In this document: in pieces, positions 1 to 9,683 of the stretch
Numbering within the stretch: the first letter of the stretch is position 1
Layout: each line of letters begins with the position of its first letter
NCBI GenBank assembly: GCA_019638775.1
Contig: JAHBTD010000003.1
Location: forward strand, 124,001-188,000
Origin: Fimbriimonadaceae bacterium
GTDB taxonomy: Bacteria > Armatimonadota > Fimbriimonadia > Fimbriimonadales > Fimbriimonadaceae
Direction of reading: 5' to 3'
Length of the DNA: 64,000 nt
Translations under genes and position numbers: made by a program
The notes under the pieces: generated by a model
What the model saw: the letters and a program-made list of their open reading frames with translations, nothing else
Told to the model about the DNA's origin: nothing
Database searches by the model: none

Positions 1-1517
1 ATTTGCGGATGTCCAGTGTAGTTGGTTTGAATGAGGTTTTGACCTATGCCGGTTCCCATGACGGCGTCGAAATCTCCGAACTCTTGGTCGAACTGGTCCA
101 TAAACATCCGTCGCAAGCGTTGGGCCTGCACATACTCGACCGCCGGAACATAACGTGCCGCTCTGAAGATGCCGGGCCATGCCGAGTCTTTCAGGTCATA
201 GATCCTTTGCGAGCGCGTCAGCTCGTCGAATGCGCTGGCGCACTCAACGTTGATGATCATGTCGATTCCTGGCCCCATTGCCGTGATCGAGACAGGCTTG
301 GGATCGAATCCGCACTCGCGCAGAATCTTGATCGCGGCATCGTTCTCGTCAAGGGGGTTGGGCTTCCCATCGCTGCCTTTGCGAGATAGGACGCCAAGCT
401 TGACCTTTTTGGGATCGATGGTTTTGGGCCAGGAATACGGGCGATCTACGGCAGAAGGGTCATTCGGATCGGAGCCGGCGATCGCGCCGAGGACAAGGGC
501 ACAGTCCTCGACCTCTCGGCATATCGGGCCAACCTTGTCCATGGTCCAGCTCAAAGCCATGCCTCCGGCTCGGCTGACGCGACCATAGCTCGGGCGCAGG
601 CCGGTTACCCGGCACTCGTTCGATGGGCTCAAGATACTGCCGTAAGTTTCGGTTCCTATAGAGAAGGCGACCAGCCCAGCTGCGGTCGAAGACGCAGACC
701 CGGCGCTCGAACCGCTGGAGCCTCGAGCCGGATTCCACGGGTTTTTGGTCTTGCCACCGAACCATACATCGTTCATTGCGAGTGCGCCGAGACTCGACTT
801 CATGATGAGAATAGCTCCTGCCTTTTCCAGCCGGTTCACGACCTCCGCATCGTAATCAAACTTCTGGTCTTTGTAGGGTCCGGCTCCCCATGTTGTGAGG
901 TCGCCTTTGGTGGCGAAGAGGTCTTTGAGGGCGTAAGGAAGTCCGTGCAAGGGGCCACGGTATTTTCCGGCTTTGATCTCCGCCTCGGCTTGTTTGGCAG
1001 ATGCCCTGGCACGGTCTTCGAGGAGCGAGATGACGTTGAGGAGCTTTGGCCCGTACTCTTTCAGTCTGGCGAGGTAAATCTCGGTGAGCCTAACTGGTGA
1101 AAGCTGTTTGGTGCGGACGAGTTCTCCCAACTCGCGCACCGAAGAAAAGGCGATGTCTTCGTCGGACATGGACTTGAGATCGAGCTTCTTCGCCCGGGTT
1201 GGCTTTGCGCTGATCTTCGCTCCGGCTTGTGTGCCACCACCGAGAGGCGTTTGGATGAGAGCCGGTTCAACGGTGTACGGAATCTCCGTTCGGCGCATTG
1301 CATTCATGCTTGCACGAGCCCGTCTTACATCATTTAGGATCGACTGGCGCTCCTCGTCGGTGAACGTAATGCCGATCATTTTTTCGTAGACTTTGAGATC
1401 ATCGACGGTGATGTCGGTTGGGTTTGGAGTCTGGTTCTCTTGTGTTGCAGGCATAGCCGCCGACGTAGCGGCGAGCAACGAAGAGATTAGAAACTCTTTG
1501 CGGGTTAGTAAATCCAT
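1..1517 (-). CDS. Amidase-signature family hydrolase (C-terminus cut by window edge)
   Basis: Reading frame open from ATG at 1517 to the window edge, about 505 codons, so the C-terminus lies outside. The amidase signature triad is visible: Lys198 in ALKDLF, the cis-Ser in RGSSGSSAG (about residue 268) and the nucleophile Ser294 in GTETYGSI. The family hydrolyses C-N amide bonds (GatA, amidases, 6-aminohexanoate cyclic dimer hydrolase). The N-terminus LTRKEFLISSLLAATSAA looks like a Tat-type or Sec signal peptide, so an exported amidase is likelier than the GatA subunit of tRNA amidotransferase. A linker of about 100 residues separates the signal from the amidase domain. It diverges from the glycosyltransferase gene at 1601. 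The substrate cannot be told from sequence. Confidence 0.85.
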   Translation of the reverse strand, partial: MDLLTRKEFLISSLLAATSAAMPATQENQTPNPTDITVDDLKVYEKMIGITFTDEERQSILNDVRRARASMNAMRRTEIPYTVEPALIQTPLGGGTQAGAKISAKPTRAKKLDLKSMSDEDIAFSSVRELGELVRTKQLSPVRLTEIYLARLKEYGPKLLNVISLLEDRARASAKQAEAEIKAGKYRGPLHGLPYALKDLFATKGDLTTWGAGPYKDQKFDYDAEVVNRLEKAGAILIMKSSLGALAMNDVWFGGKTKNPWNPARGSSGSSAGSASSTAAGLVAFSIGTETYGSILSPSNECRVTGLRPSYGRVSRAGGMALSWTMDKVGPICREVEDCALVLGAIAGSDPNDPSAVDRPYSWPKTIDPKKVKLGVLSRKGSDGKPNPLDENDAAIKILRECGFDPKPVSITAMGPGIDMIINVECASAFDELTRSQRIYDLKDSAWPGIFRAARYVPAVEYVQAQRLRRMFMDQFDQEFGDFDAVMGTGIGQNLIQTNYTGHPQ

Positions 1518-1600
1518 AGGGCCCTCAGACAATCCAGGGTTTACCCGCTTTCGACCTGGTGATTGCACGGGCAACGAAATTTAGCCAACGCCCGAGTACC

Positions 1601-2671
1601 ATGGTCGCTATGTGGTTGGCGTGGGCGCTTGCGGTTGTTTATGCCTATTTGCTTGGCATAGCCGCGACAAACCGGCTCTTGATGCGCAAGCCAGGACAAT
1701 CTCCTACCATCGAACCCCGATTTTCCGTCCTCATCCCTGCACGTAACGAAGAGGCTAACCTTCGGCGACTGTTGCCACGACTGATCGAGCAGGGCGTTTC
1801 CGTATACGTTTTTGACGATGAATCAGAGGATGAAACGGCGAGGGTAGCTCGTGAGCTTGGCGCCAAAGTGATTCAGCCTCGCGAGCCGCTGCCCGAAGGC
1901 TGGACCGGCAAAAACCGAGCTTGCCATGAGTTAGCTAAAGTCGCCGCCGAGGATAGTCCGTTTGAGTGGTTCCTTTTTCTGGATGCCGATACGTTGCCGC
2001 TTCCGAGCTTTACGAGCCATCTGAACTGGCTCATTGAGAACCTTGGAGGTCGGGCGAAGATGATCTCGGGCTTCCCGACCATGCTCCCTGGGGCAGGGAT
2101 TGAGCCGCTTTATCTGAGTTGGGTGCCCTGGGTTCTGCTTGCGATGAGCCCGTTTGGACTCGTTTCGCGGTCGGGCATTGGGCACGCGAAGTTTACGAAT
2201 GGACAGTTTGGGCTGTGGCATTCCCCCACCTATTTTGAGGTGAATCCAAACGAGCGGCTTCGAGACAAAGTGCTTGAGGATGTTCTGATTGGGCGACTTA
2301 TGGCAAAAGAAGGTCGACGGGTAGAGATTGTCGACTTGAGCCAAACCCTGCAAGTGGAGATGTATGAGACCTATCGCGAGGCGCTGGATGGGATGTCCAA
2401 GAACACTTATCAGATCACAGGCTCAACTGTAGGAACTGTGTGGCTAGCGTTCTGTTTTCTAGCCGTCGGCTGGGGCTGGCTGTTCACACCCTTGCCTTGG
2501 CTTTACTTTTTGATTGGGATGCTGGTGGCATCCAAGTTCATTACGGACAGCATTGTGCGCGGTCCATGGTGGCTCTTTCCATTCATTCCGATCACATGCA
2601 CTCTGGCGGCCTACACTTGCCTACGGTCACTCATGTGGCACAAGAAAGGGGTGACGACCTGGAAGGGGTGA
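1601..2671 (+). CDS. Membrane-anchored family 2 glycosyltransferase
   Basis: GT-A fold glycosyltransferase of family 2. The frame opens at 1559, but I choose the ATG at 1601 because MVAMWLAWALAVVYAYLL then forms an N-terminal membrane segment at once. Seen: the nucleotide-sugar entry motif SVLIPARNEEANL, the metal-binding DAD in FLFLDADTLP, and two or three hydrophobic segments near the C-terminus (VWLAFCFLAVGWGWLF and following). This topology, with the stretch LPEGWTGKNRACHEL, resembles the glycosyltransferases annotated near carotenoid and hopanoid genes (CrtQ-like), but no such genes are nearby. It probably transfers a sugar to a lipid carrier at the inner membrane. Acceptor and donor are unknown. 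The SpoIIM-like gene follows on the same strand after 58 bases. Confidence 0.8.
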   Translation: MVAMWLAWALAVVYAYLLGIAATNRLLMRKPGQSPTIEPRFSVLIPARNEEANLRRLLPRLIEQGVSVYVFDDESEDETARVARELGAKVIQPREPLPEGWTGKNRACHELAKVAAEDSPFEWFLFLDADTLPLPSFTSHLNWLIENLGGRAKMISGFPTMLPGAGIEPLYLSWVPWVLLAMSPFGLVSRSGIGHAKFTNGQFGLWHSPTYFEVNPNERLRDKVLEDVLIGRLMAKEGRRVEIVDLSQTLQVEMYETYREALDGMSKNTYQITGSTVGTVWLAFCFLAVGWGWLFTPLPWLYFLIGMLVASKFITDSIVRGPWWLFPFIPITCTLAAYTCLRSLMWHKKGVTTWKG

Positions 2672-2729
2672 ATTTACCCAACCTGAACCGTTTTAGTATC
2701 AAGTAAGCTATCGCGAGCGATTTACGGCG

Positions 2730-3734
2730 ATGAACGAGATTCAATTCGTCCACAAACGGGAGCCCGACTGGCAGCGGCTGCATATGCTCACTGCGAAGGC
2801 GGACGTCAGCCCCAAGCAACTCACACCTGACGAGATCAAAGAGTTCGTCAGGCTGTATAAACGTGTATCAGCGGACCTTGCGCTTGCACGGACGAAGTCC
2901 ACGAACTTGGAGCTTATTGAATTCCTGAACGATCTGTGTGGTCGCGCTTACGGCACCATCTACAGGCCTCGAAGTCGTGGCATCCGCAAATCGCTCGGCG
3001 ATGGTTTAGCGACGATTGCGATTACCTTTCGCAAACACTTTCGATTCATCTTTGCGAGCTTTTTGATCTTTGTAGCTTCGGGCTTTTTTAGCTATGGCAG
3101 CATGCAATTCAAGCCCGAGACTCGCCCCTACTTCATCTCTCCCGGTGATGAGGCCAACTTTGACGCTTGGAAGACCGGCAAGTTTGACGAGCGGAGTTTT
3201 GAGGACAGCGCAGGGATGTCTGGCTTTTACGCCTCGAACAATCCACGGGTGTCGTTGATCGCGGGGTCTTCCGCAGCGGTCACTTTTGGTGTGGCGTCTG
3301 TGTACATCTTGTACATGACCGGAGCCCAGTTCGGGGCTTTGGCTCATGAGCTTACGGGGGTTGGGCATGTGGGCCACCTATTTATCAGCGTGAGCCCGCA
3401 CGGAGTGACCGAACTTAGCGGCATTTTTGTGGCAGGTGGAACAGGCCTCCTGATGGGCTGGACGTTATTGTTTCCCGGCCGTCGTCGGCGTGGTGAGGCG
3501 TTGCTGGCGGCGGGTAAGGACGCCATCGTGCTCCTGGCAACCGGCGTGCTGATGATGTACATTGCCGCGCCTATAGAGGGGTTCTTCAGCTTCAATCCAC
3601 GTGTTCCCGATACGGCAAAAATCGCTTTCGCCTCTGCCTCGGCGGTTTGTTGGTTTCTGTTCTGGTACGGGTTCGGTAGAGACCGTGAAGAGGCAGAACA
3701 AGAGTCGGCGGAGGCTTTGTCGGCTTATTATTGA
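2730..3734 (+). CDS. SpoIIM-like (DUF95) integral membrane protein
   Basis: 334-residue membrane protein of the stage II sporulation protein M family. A cytoplasmic N-terminal helical part of about 95 residues (LTPDEIKEFVRLYKRVSADL) is followed by a membrane segment at FIFASFLIFVASGFFSYG, an extracytoplasmic loop, then several hydrophobic helices including GHLFISVSPHGVTELSGIFV, the conserved core of the family. In endospore formers SpoIIM takes part in engulfment, but homologues are widespread in non-sporulating bacteria, often beside RDD-domain and MoxR genes. Neither is seen here and no other sporulation gene is in the window, so a sporulation role should not be assumed. It may be cotranscribed with the upstream glycosyltransferase. 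Confidence 0.8.
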   Translation: MNEIQFVHKREPDWQRLHMLTAKADVSPKQLTPDEIKEFVRLYKRVSADLALARTKSTNLELIEFLNDLCGRAYGTIYRPRSRGIRKSLGDGLATIAITFRKHFRFIFASFLIFVASGFFSYGSMQFKPETRPYFISPGDEANFDAWKTGKFDERSFEDSAGMSGFYASNNPRVSLIAGSSAAVTFGVASVYILYMTGAQFGALAHELTGVGHVGHLFISVSPHGVTELSGIFVAGGTGLLMGWTLLFPGRRRRGEALLAAGKDAIVLLATGVLMMYIAAPIEGFFSFNPRVPDTAKIAFASASAVCWFLFWYGFGRDREEAEQESAEALSAYY

Positions 3735-3832
3735 GCGTTCAGTTCAGGGGCGGTAAGAATCGCTCCAGCACAGCCTATAGCCCTGACTAATTGACATTTT
3801 CGAGTCCGATCATCAACAATGGGTGTCCAAAC

Positions 3833-3909
3833 GGCGGTTGTAGCTCAGGGGTTAGAGCGCCTCACTGTGGCTGAGGAGGTCGTGGGTTCGAGACCCATCA
3901 GCCGCCCCA
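3833..3909 (+). tRNA. tRNA-His (anticodon GTG)
   Basis: Full cloverleaf. The acceptor stem starts at G3834 and pairs with C3905, and an extra encoded G at 3833 (G-1) faces discriminator C3906, the histidine identity pair. The anticodon loop CTGTGGC places GTG at 3867-3869. The T arm GTGGG-TTCGAGA-CCCAT is regular and CCA is encoded at 3907-3909. The gene stands alone between the SpoIIM-like gene and the tandem paralogue cluster. Confidence 0.95.
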
Positions 3910-4052
3910 ATTCTCCTTTCACTACGAGCACTGTCATTTCGTACTGGTGTGCCTATCCACTTTTGAAGATGCCCCATTTCTGCGTCAGCGTACTGTACAA
4001 AAATGTGCGCTCCGTGTGAGTTGGACCTGACGATCACTCACTTAGCTTATGG

Positions 4053-4538
4053 CTATGACCTGCACGACGCTGCGGCCCAGAGAAGCAGAACAAGAGGAAC
4101 GACGAAGGCCAAGATGATAAAAGTACTAATTCTCTCGCGCTCCTCCTTGTCAATCATCTCGTCAATGTATTCGCGTCGTCTGCGATCACTTAAGCTGAGT
4201 TTCTTAGTTGAGGCAGTTGTTTGTGGAGGTTGCTTTGACATGCTCTCGACTTTCTGTTCCACGCGATGTGTCCGGGCCTGCAAATTTTCAATTTTTTGAT
4301 CTCGTGGGCCAAGTGCTTTTTCGATCTTTTCATCTAAGTTCTCGTTTCGGATTGCCCGCAGCATCTTCGAAACAGTAAGCGCATCCGCTCCAGTCGCTTC
4401 AACCACAGCGCCGATGGTTGGATTAGGTTCGCCGAACTCCTGCTCGCCGAGGCGTTTGAGCAGGATTCGAAGCTCCTCCTGTGACATCTCCTCGGCGAGA
4501 AGCGCCAGATATTCGGGGCTGGATTGTTGCTCAATCAT
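4053..4538 (-). CDS. Unrecognised small protein: HTH-like core, coiled coil, C-terminal membrane segment (copy 1)
   Basis: 161 residues from ATG 4538, last of three tandem paralogues on this strand. I do not recognise the family. The block [20 protein letters not shown] (residues 16-35) and [20 protein letters not shown] (40-59) are almost identical in all three copies. The second block resembles a LacI-type helix-turn-helix in spacing and residues, which is only a resemblance. Residues 68-101 are heptad-like and charged (coiled coil). Residues 138-158 (STFIILAFVVPLVLLLWAAA) form one membrane segment at the very end, so the rest should face the cytoplasm. The start lies 7 bases past the end of the decayed middle copy, suggesting cotranscription. 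The upstream ATG at 4706 is rejected because paralogue alignment begins at 4538. Confidence 0.65.
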   Translation of the reverse strand: MIEQQSSPEYLALLAEEMSQEELRILLKRLGEQEFGEPNPTIGAVVEATGADALTVSKMLRAIRNENLDEKIEKALGPRDQKIENLQARTHRVEQKVESMSKQPPQTTASTKKLSLSDRRRREYIDEMIDKEERERISTFIILAFVVPLVLLLWAAASCRS

Positions 4539-4545
4539 CGCGTCA

Positions 4546-5253
4546 TCACTTACCGGATTGTTGCCCGCGAACCATCTGCATAAGTAATCCGGAACATAGA
4601 GAGCGTTCAGCCTCGTTCCGAGGCGGGCTCTTCTTGCCATCTTTTGAGATGTAATACATACCTCCAGCGCTATCGACCTGAAGCTTGCCGCCATCATCCG
4701 TTTCAATTGAGGAGATGGTTAACTTAGGAGAGGGCATTTGGTAGCTGGGATTGCATTGACTTGCGAGTAGGCCAAAAGTGATGAGCAGAAAGATTCCCGC
4801 GAATACGATCGAGAATGGCTCATATCTTTTTCTTTGTTTTTCGCGATCAATGTATGTAGTCAGTATCTCCCGCGACTCCGGGTCTTACAATATCGTTTCT
4901 GCACCAGGTTCCAGCGATGGTCCATTTTGCGTAGATTTGTCTAAGTGCCCCTCGATGCTTTCAGTGCGTACCTCGAGTCCTCCTGTGCGTGCTTCCAACT
5001 GCTCGATTTTCTTATCACGCGGTCGAAAAGCTCTATCTACCTTCGCATCGAGAGATTCTGAGCGAATTGCCCGCAGGATTTTCGAAACCGTGAGTGCATC
5101 CGCTCCAGTCGCTTTAACCACAGCGCCGATGGTTGGGTTGGGGTCACCGAACTCCTGCTCGCCGAGGCGTTTGAGCAGGATTCGAAGCTCCTCCTGTGAC
5201 ATCTCCTCGGAGAGAAGCGCCAGATAGTCGGGGTTAAGATTCTGCTCTATCGC
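4546..5253 (-). pseudogene. Decayed middle paralogue of the tandem family (copy 2): no start codon and an in-frame TAA
   Basis: Matches its neighbours over the whole length but carries two lesions. The codon aligned with the start ATG of copy 1 is GCG (5251-5253), and no ATG, GTG or TTG occurs between there and Met at 5202. An in-frame TAA at 4885-4887 then cuts the linker between coiled coil and membrane segment. After that stop the same frame stays open for 112 codons, encoding a recognisable membrane segment (PFSIVFAGIFLLITFGLL) and an extra tail of about 60 residues after it that the other copies lack. Either the gene is dead, or a 105-residue soluble fragment is still made from ATG 5202. 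The frame's apparent start overlaps the stop of copy 3. Confidence 0.65.
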
Positions 5254-5765
5254 TACCTGCTGTTAAGCAAACTGAATCCAAAGATCATGGACACGAGAAG
5301 CACAAGAAGGATGACATGAGGCAAGACCTCATACTTAACGATGTCTTGCATGTCACTGGCGCGTTTATTCTCCACTTCCCACTGGCTGAAACTTGCAGGC
5401 TCATACACTTGTGCGATGATAGGTGGCGCACTGATATACGATCTATCCCCAACAACTTGCTTAAGGGAACCGACATCCGTTTCGAGAGTTTTTGTTCGCG
5501 CCTCAAGTTGGTCTACTCGCCTATCTCTTTGCTCAAATGCACGCCTGATCTTCTCTTCGAGTTGATCATTTCGGACTCCTTGCAGCATTTTCGAAACGGT
5601 AAGTGCATCTGCGCCCGTTGCTTCCATAACTGCACCGATGGTCGGGTTGGGATCGCCGAACTCCTGTTCACCGAGGCGTTTGAGCAAAACGCGTAGCTCT
5701 TCTTGCGACATCTCTTCTGCAAGAAGAGCTCCATATTCTGGGTTCGTTTCGTTCTCGTGGTTCAC
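5253..5765 (-). CDS. Unrecognised small protein: HTH-like core, coiled coil, C-terminal membrane segment (copy 3)
   Basis: First of the three tandem paralogues. GTG at 5765 ([15 protein letters not shown]) is chosen because the alignment with copy 1 begins there; an ATG at 5804 in the same frame would add 13 residues. The shared blocks [20 protein letters not shown] and [20 protein letters not shown] are followed by a charged coiled-coil stretch, a linker richer in Pro, Ser and Tyr than in copy 1, and a terminal membrane segment ([18 protein letters not shown]). It diverges from aconitase, with about 160 bases between the starts. The function is unknown. Its close similarity to copy 1 in the core but not in the linker suggests the core is the conserved working part. 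Confidence 0.65.
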   Translation of the reverse strand: MNHENETNPEYGALLAEEMSQEELRVLLKRLGEQEFGDPNPTIGAVMEATGADALTVSKMLQGVRNDQLEEKIRRAFEQRDRRVDQLEARTKTLETDVGSLKQVVGDRSYISAPPIIAQVYEPASFSQWEVENKRASDMQDIVKYEVLPHVILLVLLVSMIFGFSLLNSR

Positions 5766-5924
5766 GCTTCCCCGTCCGACAATCAGTACGAGCCGAACGC
5801 GCATTTGGTTACGCTCAATTCGGCCTTAGAGAAGTATCCCTCGCAAAGGTACAATCTAACCAATAGCGCCTCTTCGATGAGTGCAGTTTTTCGCTCGGCG
5901 GAGGGGTCTCGGAGCCCCTTACGT

Positions 5925-8648
5925 ATGAACAGTTTTAACGCCAAAGCCAACTGGACCGTCGACGGCCAAACTTACACCATTTTTCGACTCGCTGCCGTAG
6001 CGGACCGAGGCCACAACTTGAGGCGGCTCCCGTTCTCCCTAAGGGTGCTTTTGGAGAATCTGCTCCGAAACCAAGAGACCGGCACGGTGGCAGACGAAGA
6101 TATCGAGGCGTTGGCGACTTGGGACCCCAAAGCAGACCCCAGCAAGGAGATCGCTTTTACGCCAGCCCGAACGCTCCTCCAAGACTTCACCGGTGTCCCT
6201 TGCGTTGTCGATCTTGCCGCTATGCGCGATGCGATGGCGGAGCTCGGCGGCGATCCTCAAAAAATCAACCCGCTGAACCCCGTTGAGCTGGTCATTGATC
6301 ACAGCGTTCAGGTCGATCAATACGGCACTGAAGCGGCGATTTTGATCAACCGCGACCTTGAGTTTGAGCGCAATGAGGAGCGCTACAAGTTTTTGAAGTG
6401 GGGTCAGAACGCCCTGCACAACTTTAAGGCCGTGCCCCCGAACACCGGCATCGTCCACCAGGTGAATATCGAATATCTCGCCCGAGTGGTGATGACCGAC
6501 GGCACGCCAGGATACGCCTATCCCGATACATTGGTGGGGACCGACTCGCACACCACAATGGTCAACGGTTTGGGCGTGCTGGGCTGGGGCGTCGGCGGCA
6601 TTGAGGCAGAGGCCGCGATGCTTGGCCAGCCGGTGAGCATGCTCATCCCGCACGTCATCGGATTTAAGTTAACGGGCACACTTCGGGAAGGAACAACTGC
6701 GACGGACCTCGTCCTTGTAGTCACCGAAATGCTCCGCAATAAGGGCGTTGTCGGCAAGTTCGTCGAGTTCTTTGGCGCGGGCCTCACTGGGCTCCCGGTG
6801 GCGGACCGCGCGACCATCGCGAACATGGCTCCCGAATACGGCGCAACGATGGGCTTCTTCCCGGTCGACGAAGAGACGATCAAGTATCTGCGCATGACCG
6901 GCCGTCCGGAAGAGCATGTAAAAATGGTCGAGGCGTACTGCAAAGAGCAGGGGCTCTGGCACAATACAGCCGATGGCGAGCCGGAGTACACGGATGTCCT
7001 CAGCCTAGATCTCGGCACGGTCGTGCCAAGCGTTGCCGGACCCAAGCGCCCGCAAGATCGTCTTGCCTTGCAGGATGCCGGACCGGCTTTTAAGAAGACA
7101 TTCGAGCCAGTTATGGCGGGACGCAGCACGAAGATGCCGTTGCCAATGGCTGGCGCTGCAACCGCAGTCTTGGAAAAGCCTGAAGACGAAGCCAATGCCG
7201 TTGCTGGCGATCTGCGTGATGGAGCGGTCGTCATTGCCGCGATCACAAGTTGTACGAATACGTCAAACCCGTCGGTGATGGTCGCCGCCGGGCTGCTGGC
7301 GAAGAAAGCGGTCGAAAAAGGTCTTGATGTGAAGCCTTGGGTCAAGACGAGTTTGGCCCCCGGTTCGCGAGTTGTCACCAACTACCTGACCGATTCTGGC
7401 CTCCTGCCGTATCTTGAGAAGCTAAATTTCTTTACCGTTGGCTATGGCTGCACGACCTGTATCGGGAACTCCGGTCCGCTGCCTGAAGAGATCAGCAAGG
7501 CGATCAACGAGAAAAACCTTGTTGCGGTCTCAGTCCTAAGTGGCAACCGTAACTTCGAAGGCCGCGTCCATGCCGACGTCAAGGCGAACTACCTGATGTC
7601 GCCTCCTCTTGTCGTCGCTTATGCGCTTGTTGGAACCATCGACATTGACCTCACCCAAGATTCGCTCGGCAAAGACAAGGACGGCAACGACGTGTTCCTA
7701 CGCGACATTTGGCCTTCGCAGCACGAGATTGCCGAAACAATCCACAAGTGCGGCATGACCGACATGTTCCGCAAGAACTACGCAGACGTTTTTAAGGGCG
7801 ACGAGAAGTGGAATGCACTTGATGCGGGCTCTTCTGACCGCTACGGTTGGGACCCGAAATCCACCTACATTAAGCGCGCGCCTTACTTTGATGGGATGCC
7901 AAAAACGGCTCCTGATGTGGTTGCCGACCTGAATGCGATGAAGGTTTTGGCGATTTTGGGCGACTCGATCACCACCGATCACATCTCTCCGGCTGGCAGC
8001 ATCAAGGGCTCTTCGCCGGCTGGGTTGTATCTGGAAGAGCACGGCATTGAAAAGAGGCTGTTCAACAGCTACGGTTCGAGACGCGGCAATCATGAGGTGA
8101 TGGTGAGGGGCACCTTTGCCAACATCCGATTAAAGAATCAGCTCGCTCCCGGAACGGAAGGCGAATGGACGACTTATCTGCCCACCGGTGAAGTGATGTC
8201 GATCTTCGACGCCTCAGAGAAGTATCAAGAGGACGGGGTTGGACTGATCGTTCTTGCCGGAAAAGAGTACGGAACAGGCTCAAGCCGGGACTGGGCGGCA
8301 AAGGGGCCGTATCTGCTCGGCATCAAATGCGTCATCGCTGAGAGTTTTGAGCGGATTCACCGCTCGAATCTGGTGGGGATGGGGATTCTCCCACTCCAGT
8401 TCGAGGCTGGCGACAGCATCGCTTCGCTCGGACTCACCGGGCAAGAGGAGTTCTCTGTGCTTGGATTGAGCGATGGTATTGCCCACCACTTCCACGAAAG
8501 CAAGTTACTTGATGTGCGGGCCACAGACGAGAGAGGAATGGTCAAGACGTTCCGAGCCTTGGCGCGAATTGACACTCCCCAGGAATGCCAGTACTACCGG
8601 CACGGCGGAATTCTGCAATACGTTCTGCGGCAGTTGTTGAAGGACTGA
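5925..8648 (+). CDS. acnA: Aconitate hydratase A
   Basis: 907 residues, the normal length for the AcnA/IRP-type aconitase that interconverts citrate and isocitrate in the TCA cycle. The [4Fe-4S] ligands are present: Cys443 in [11 protein letters not shown], and Cys509 and Cys512 in [14 protein letters not shown]. The active-site motif DSHTTM is at 207 and the C-terminal swivel domain carries [11 protein letters not shown]. The frame extends upstream to 5703, but the N-terminus chosen ([10 protein letters not shown]) has GGAG at 5911-5914, about 10 bases before ATG 5925, while the upstream ATG at 5877 has no ribosome site. No leader regulatory structure was seen. The stop is followed within three bases by a repeat with terminal inverted repeats. 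Confidence 0.97.
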   Translation: MNSFNAKANWTVDGQTYTIFRLAAVADRGHNLRRLPFSLRVLLENLLRNQETGTVADEDIEALATWDPKADPSKEIAFTPARTLLQDFTGVPCVVDLAAMRDAMAELGGDPQKINPLNPVELVIDHSVQVDQYGTEAAILINRDLEFERNEERYKFLKWGQNALHNFKAVPPNTGIVHQVNIEYLARVVMTDGTPGYAYPDTLVGTDSHTTMVNGLGVLGWGVGGIEAEAAMLGQPVSMLIPHVIGFKLTGTLREGTTATDLVLVVTEMLRNKGVVGKFVEFFGAGLTGLPVADRATIANMAPEYGATMGFFPVDEETIKYLRMTGRPEEHVKMVEAYCKEQGLWHNTADGEPEYTDVLSLDLGTVVPSVAGPKRPQDRLALQDAGPAFKKTFEPVMAGRSTKMPLPMAGAATAVLEKPEDEANAVAGDLRDGAVVIAAITSCTNTSNPSVMVAAGLLAKKAVEKGLDVKPWVKTSLAPGSRVVTNYLTDSGLLPYLEKLNFFTVGYGCTTCIGNSGPLPEEISKAINEKNLVAVSVLSGNRNFEGRVHADVKANYLMSPPLVVAYALVGTIDIDLTQDSLGKDKDGNDVFLRDIWPSQHEIAETIHKCGMTDMFRKNYADVFKGDEKWNALDAGSSDRYGWDPKSTYIKRAPYFDGMPKTAPDVVADLNAMKVLAILGDSITTDHISPAGSIKGSSPAGLYLEEHGIEKRLFNSYGSRRGNHEVMVRGTFANIRLKNQLAPGTEGEWTTYLPTGEVMSIFDASEKYQEDGVGLIVLAGKEYGTGSSRDWAAKGPYLLGIKCVIAESFERIHRSNLVGMGILPLQFEAGDSIASLGLTGQEEFSVLGLSDGIAHHFHESKLLDVRATDERGMVKTFRALARIDTPQECQYYRHGGILQYVLRQLLKD

Positions 8649-8651
8649 AGC

Positions 8652-8885
8652 TGTAAAGGTTGTAAGGGGTAAGGATTGTAAGGCGCAGGAGTCGTCCGAG
8701 TTTCCGTCTACTATTCTTAATACTGCTCCCGTTGACTCGTCTTGCCGCAGACTGTAGGCGTGTCCGGCGGTGGTAGGAACACGACTGTCAAGTCAGGTCG
8801 GGAGCCTGAACACGCTCACGTTTTGATGTTCCCGTACAATAACGGCAAGAGGGCCTTACAACCCTTATTCCTTACAATCTTTACA
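8652..8885. repeat. Intergenic element with 32-base terminal inverted repeats (TTGTAAGG type, copy A)
   Basis: The left end 8652-8683 and the reverse complement of 8854-8885 match at about 28 of 32 positions. Each arm is itself built from imperfect copies of TTGTAAGG. The 170-base core encodes nothing I can support. It fills the gap between the convergent aconitase and riboflavin synthase genes, leaving 3 and 7 bases. A second element with the same arms but an unrelated core lies at 48967-49122. It may be a MITE-like element or a bidirectional terminator. No transposase is nearby. Confidence 0.7.
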
Positions 8886-8892
8886 TCCAACA

Positions 8893-9483
8893 TCACCCGG
8901 AATGATGCACGCCGATCAGCCTTTCGACGTGCTTGGCGATCACGTCGAACTCAAAGTTCACCTTATCGCCAGGCTGACGGACGGACAAATTCGTGTGTTC
9001 ATAGGTGATGGGGATGACCCATACATCGAACGCACCGGCAAATGGACGCACTACTGTCAAGGAGATACCATCTATGGTGATGGACCCCTTATCCACAAGG
9101 TACTTTCCGTAGCCTTGCGGGGCTTCAAACCGGAACACGTGCGATTCACCCTCGTCGTGCATGCTCAGAAGTTCGCCGATGGTATCGACATGGCCAAGAA
9201 CGATGTGCCCGCCAAAGCGGTCCGTGGGGCGCATTGCACGTTCGACGTTGACCCTATCGCCTGCTTGGATGCTGTGAAGGGTGGTCCGAGCAAGTGTCTC
9301 TTCGCTGAGGTGGAAGTTGAGCCCCTGGTCGAAGTCTGCGAGCGTTAGGCAGCAGCCGTTGACCGAGATGCTCTCCCCCAGCCTGTAAGGGTCGTCCCAG
9401 ACATCGTTAGGGACGTCTATAAGGAGCTTTGGGGCATCAATTTCGCGAATGACCCCGACGGTTTGGATGATTCCTGTAAACAT
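8893..9483 (-). CDS. ribE: Riboflavin synthase alpha chain
   Basis: 196 residues, made of the two repeated lumazine-binding barrels typical of the family. It begins with the hallmark MFTGIIQTVG and carries the second-barrel sequence HIVLGHVDTIGELL. It joins two 6,7-dimethyl-8-ribityllumazine molecules to give riboflavin and 5-amino-6-ribitylaminouracil in the cytoplasm. A purine-rich stretch (GGGAGGGCAGGAG) precedes the ATG. The gene stands alone, with no other rib gene in the window, and its leader shows no FMN riboswitch consensus. Confidence 0.95.
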   Translation of the reverse strand: MFTGIIQTVGVIREIDAPKLLIDVPNDVWDDPYRLGESISVNGCCLTLADFDQGLNFHLSEETLARTTLHSIQAGDRVNVERAMRPTDRFGGHIVLGHVDTIGELLSMHDEGESHVFRFEAPQGYGKYLVDKGSITIDGISLTVVRPFAGAFDVWVIPITYEHTNLSVRQPGDKVNFEFDVIAKHVERLIGVHHSG

Positions 9484-9683
9484 AGCTCCTGCCCTCCCAC
9501 TCAGTACATACGGACCTACGTCCCAAAAGAACCGGGTTTGGCTAATTCCTTGGGGCTCGATGTCGATGAAACCTGTTTCGCAGACGTACGCAATATTGGG
9601 TTTTCAGCCGATTAAGTCCCAACCCAATTGAACCCGGAAACTGCAACTGCCAAAATAGCCTTGGAGCAGTTAAGGTCCATACC

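Noticed and set aside
1-588. Plus-strand frames at the window start
   Set aside because: Shadows of the truncated amidase, whose signature residues lie on the minus strand.
4546-4737. 63-codon frame as a separate small gene
   Set aside because: It continues in frame from the interrupted middle paralogue and includes its tail, so it is better explained as part of that decayed gene.
5703-5924. N-terminal extension of aconitase
   Set aside because: Overlaps the tandem paralogue gene on the other strand, has no ribosome site, and AcnA begins naturally at 5925.
9484-9683. Possible FMN riboswitch before riboflavin synthase
   Set aside because: No match to the conserved FMN aptamer core; the 200-base gap is also the upstream region of the divergent J-WD40 gene.
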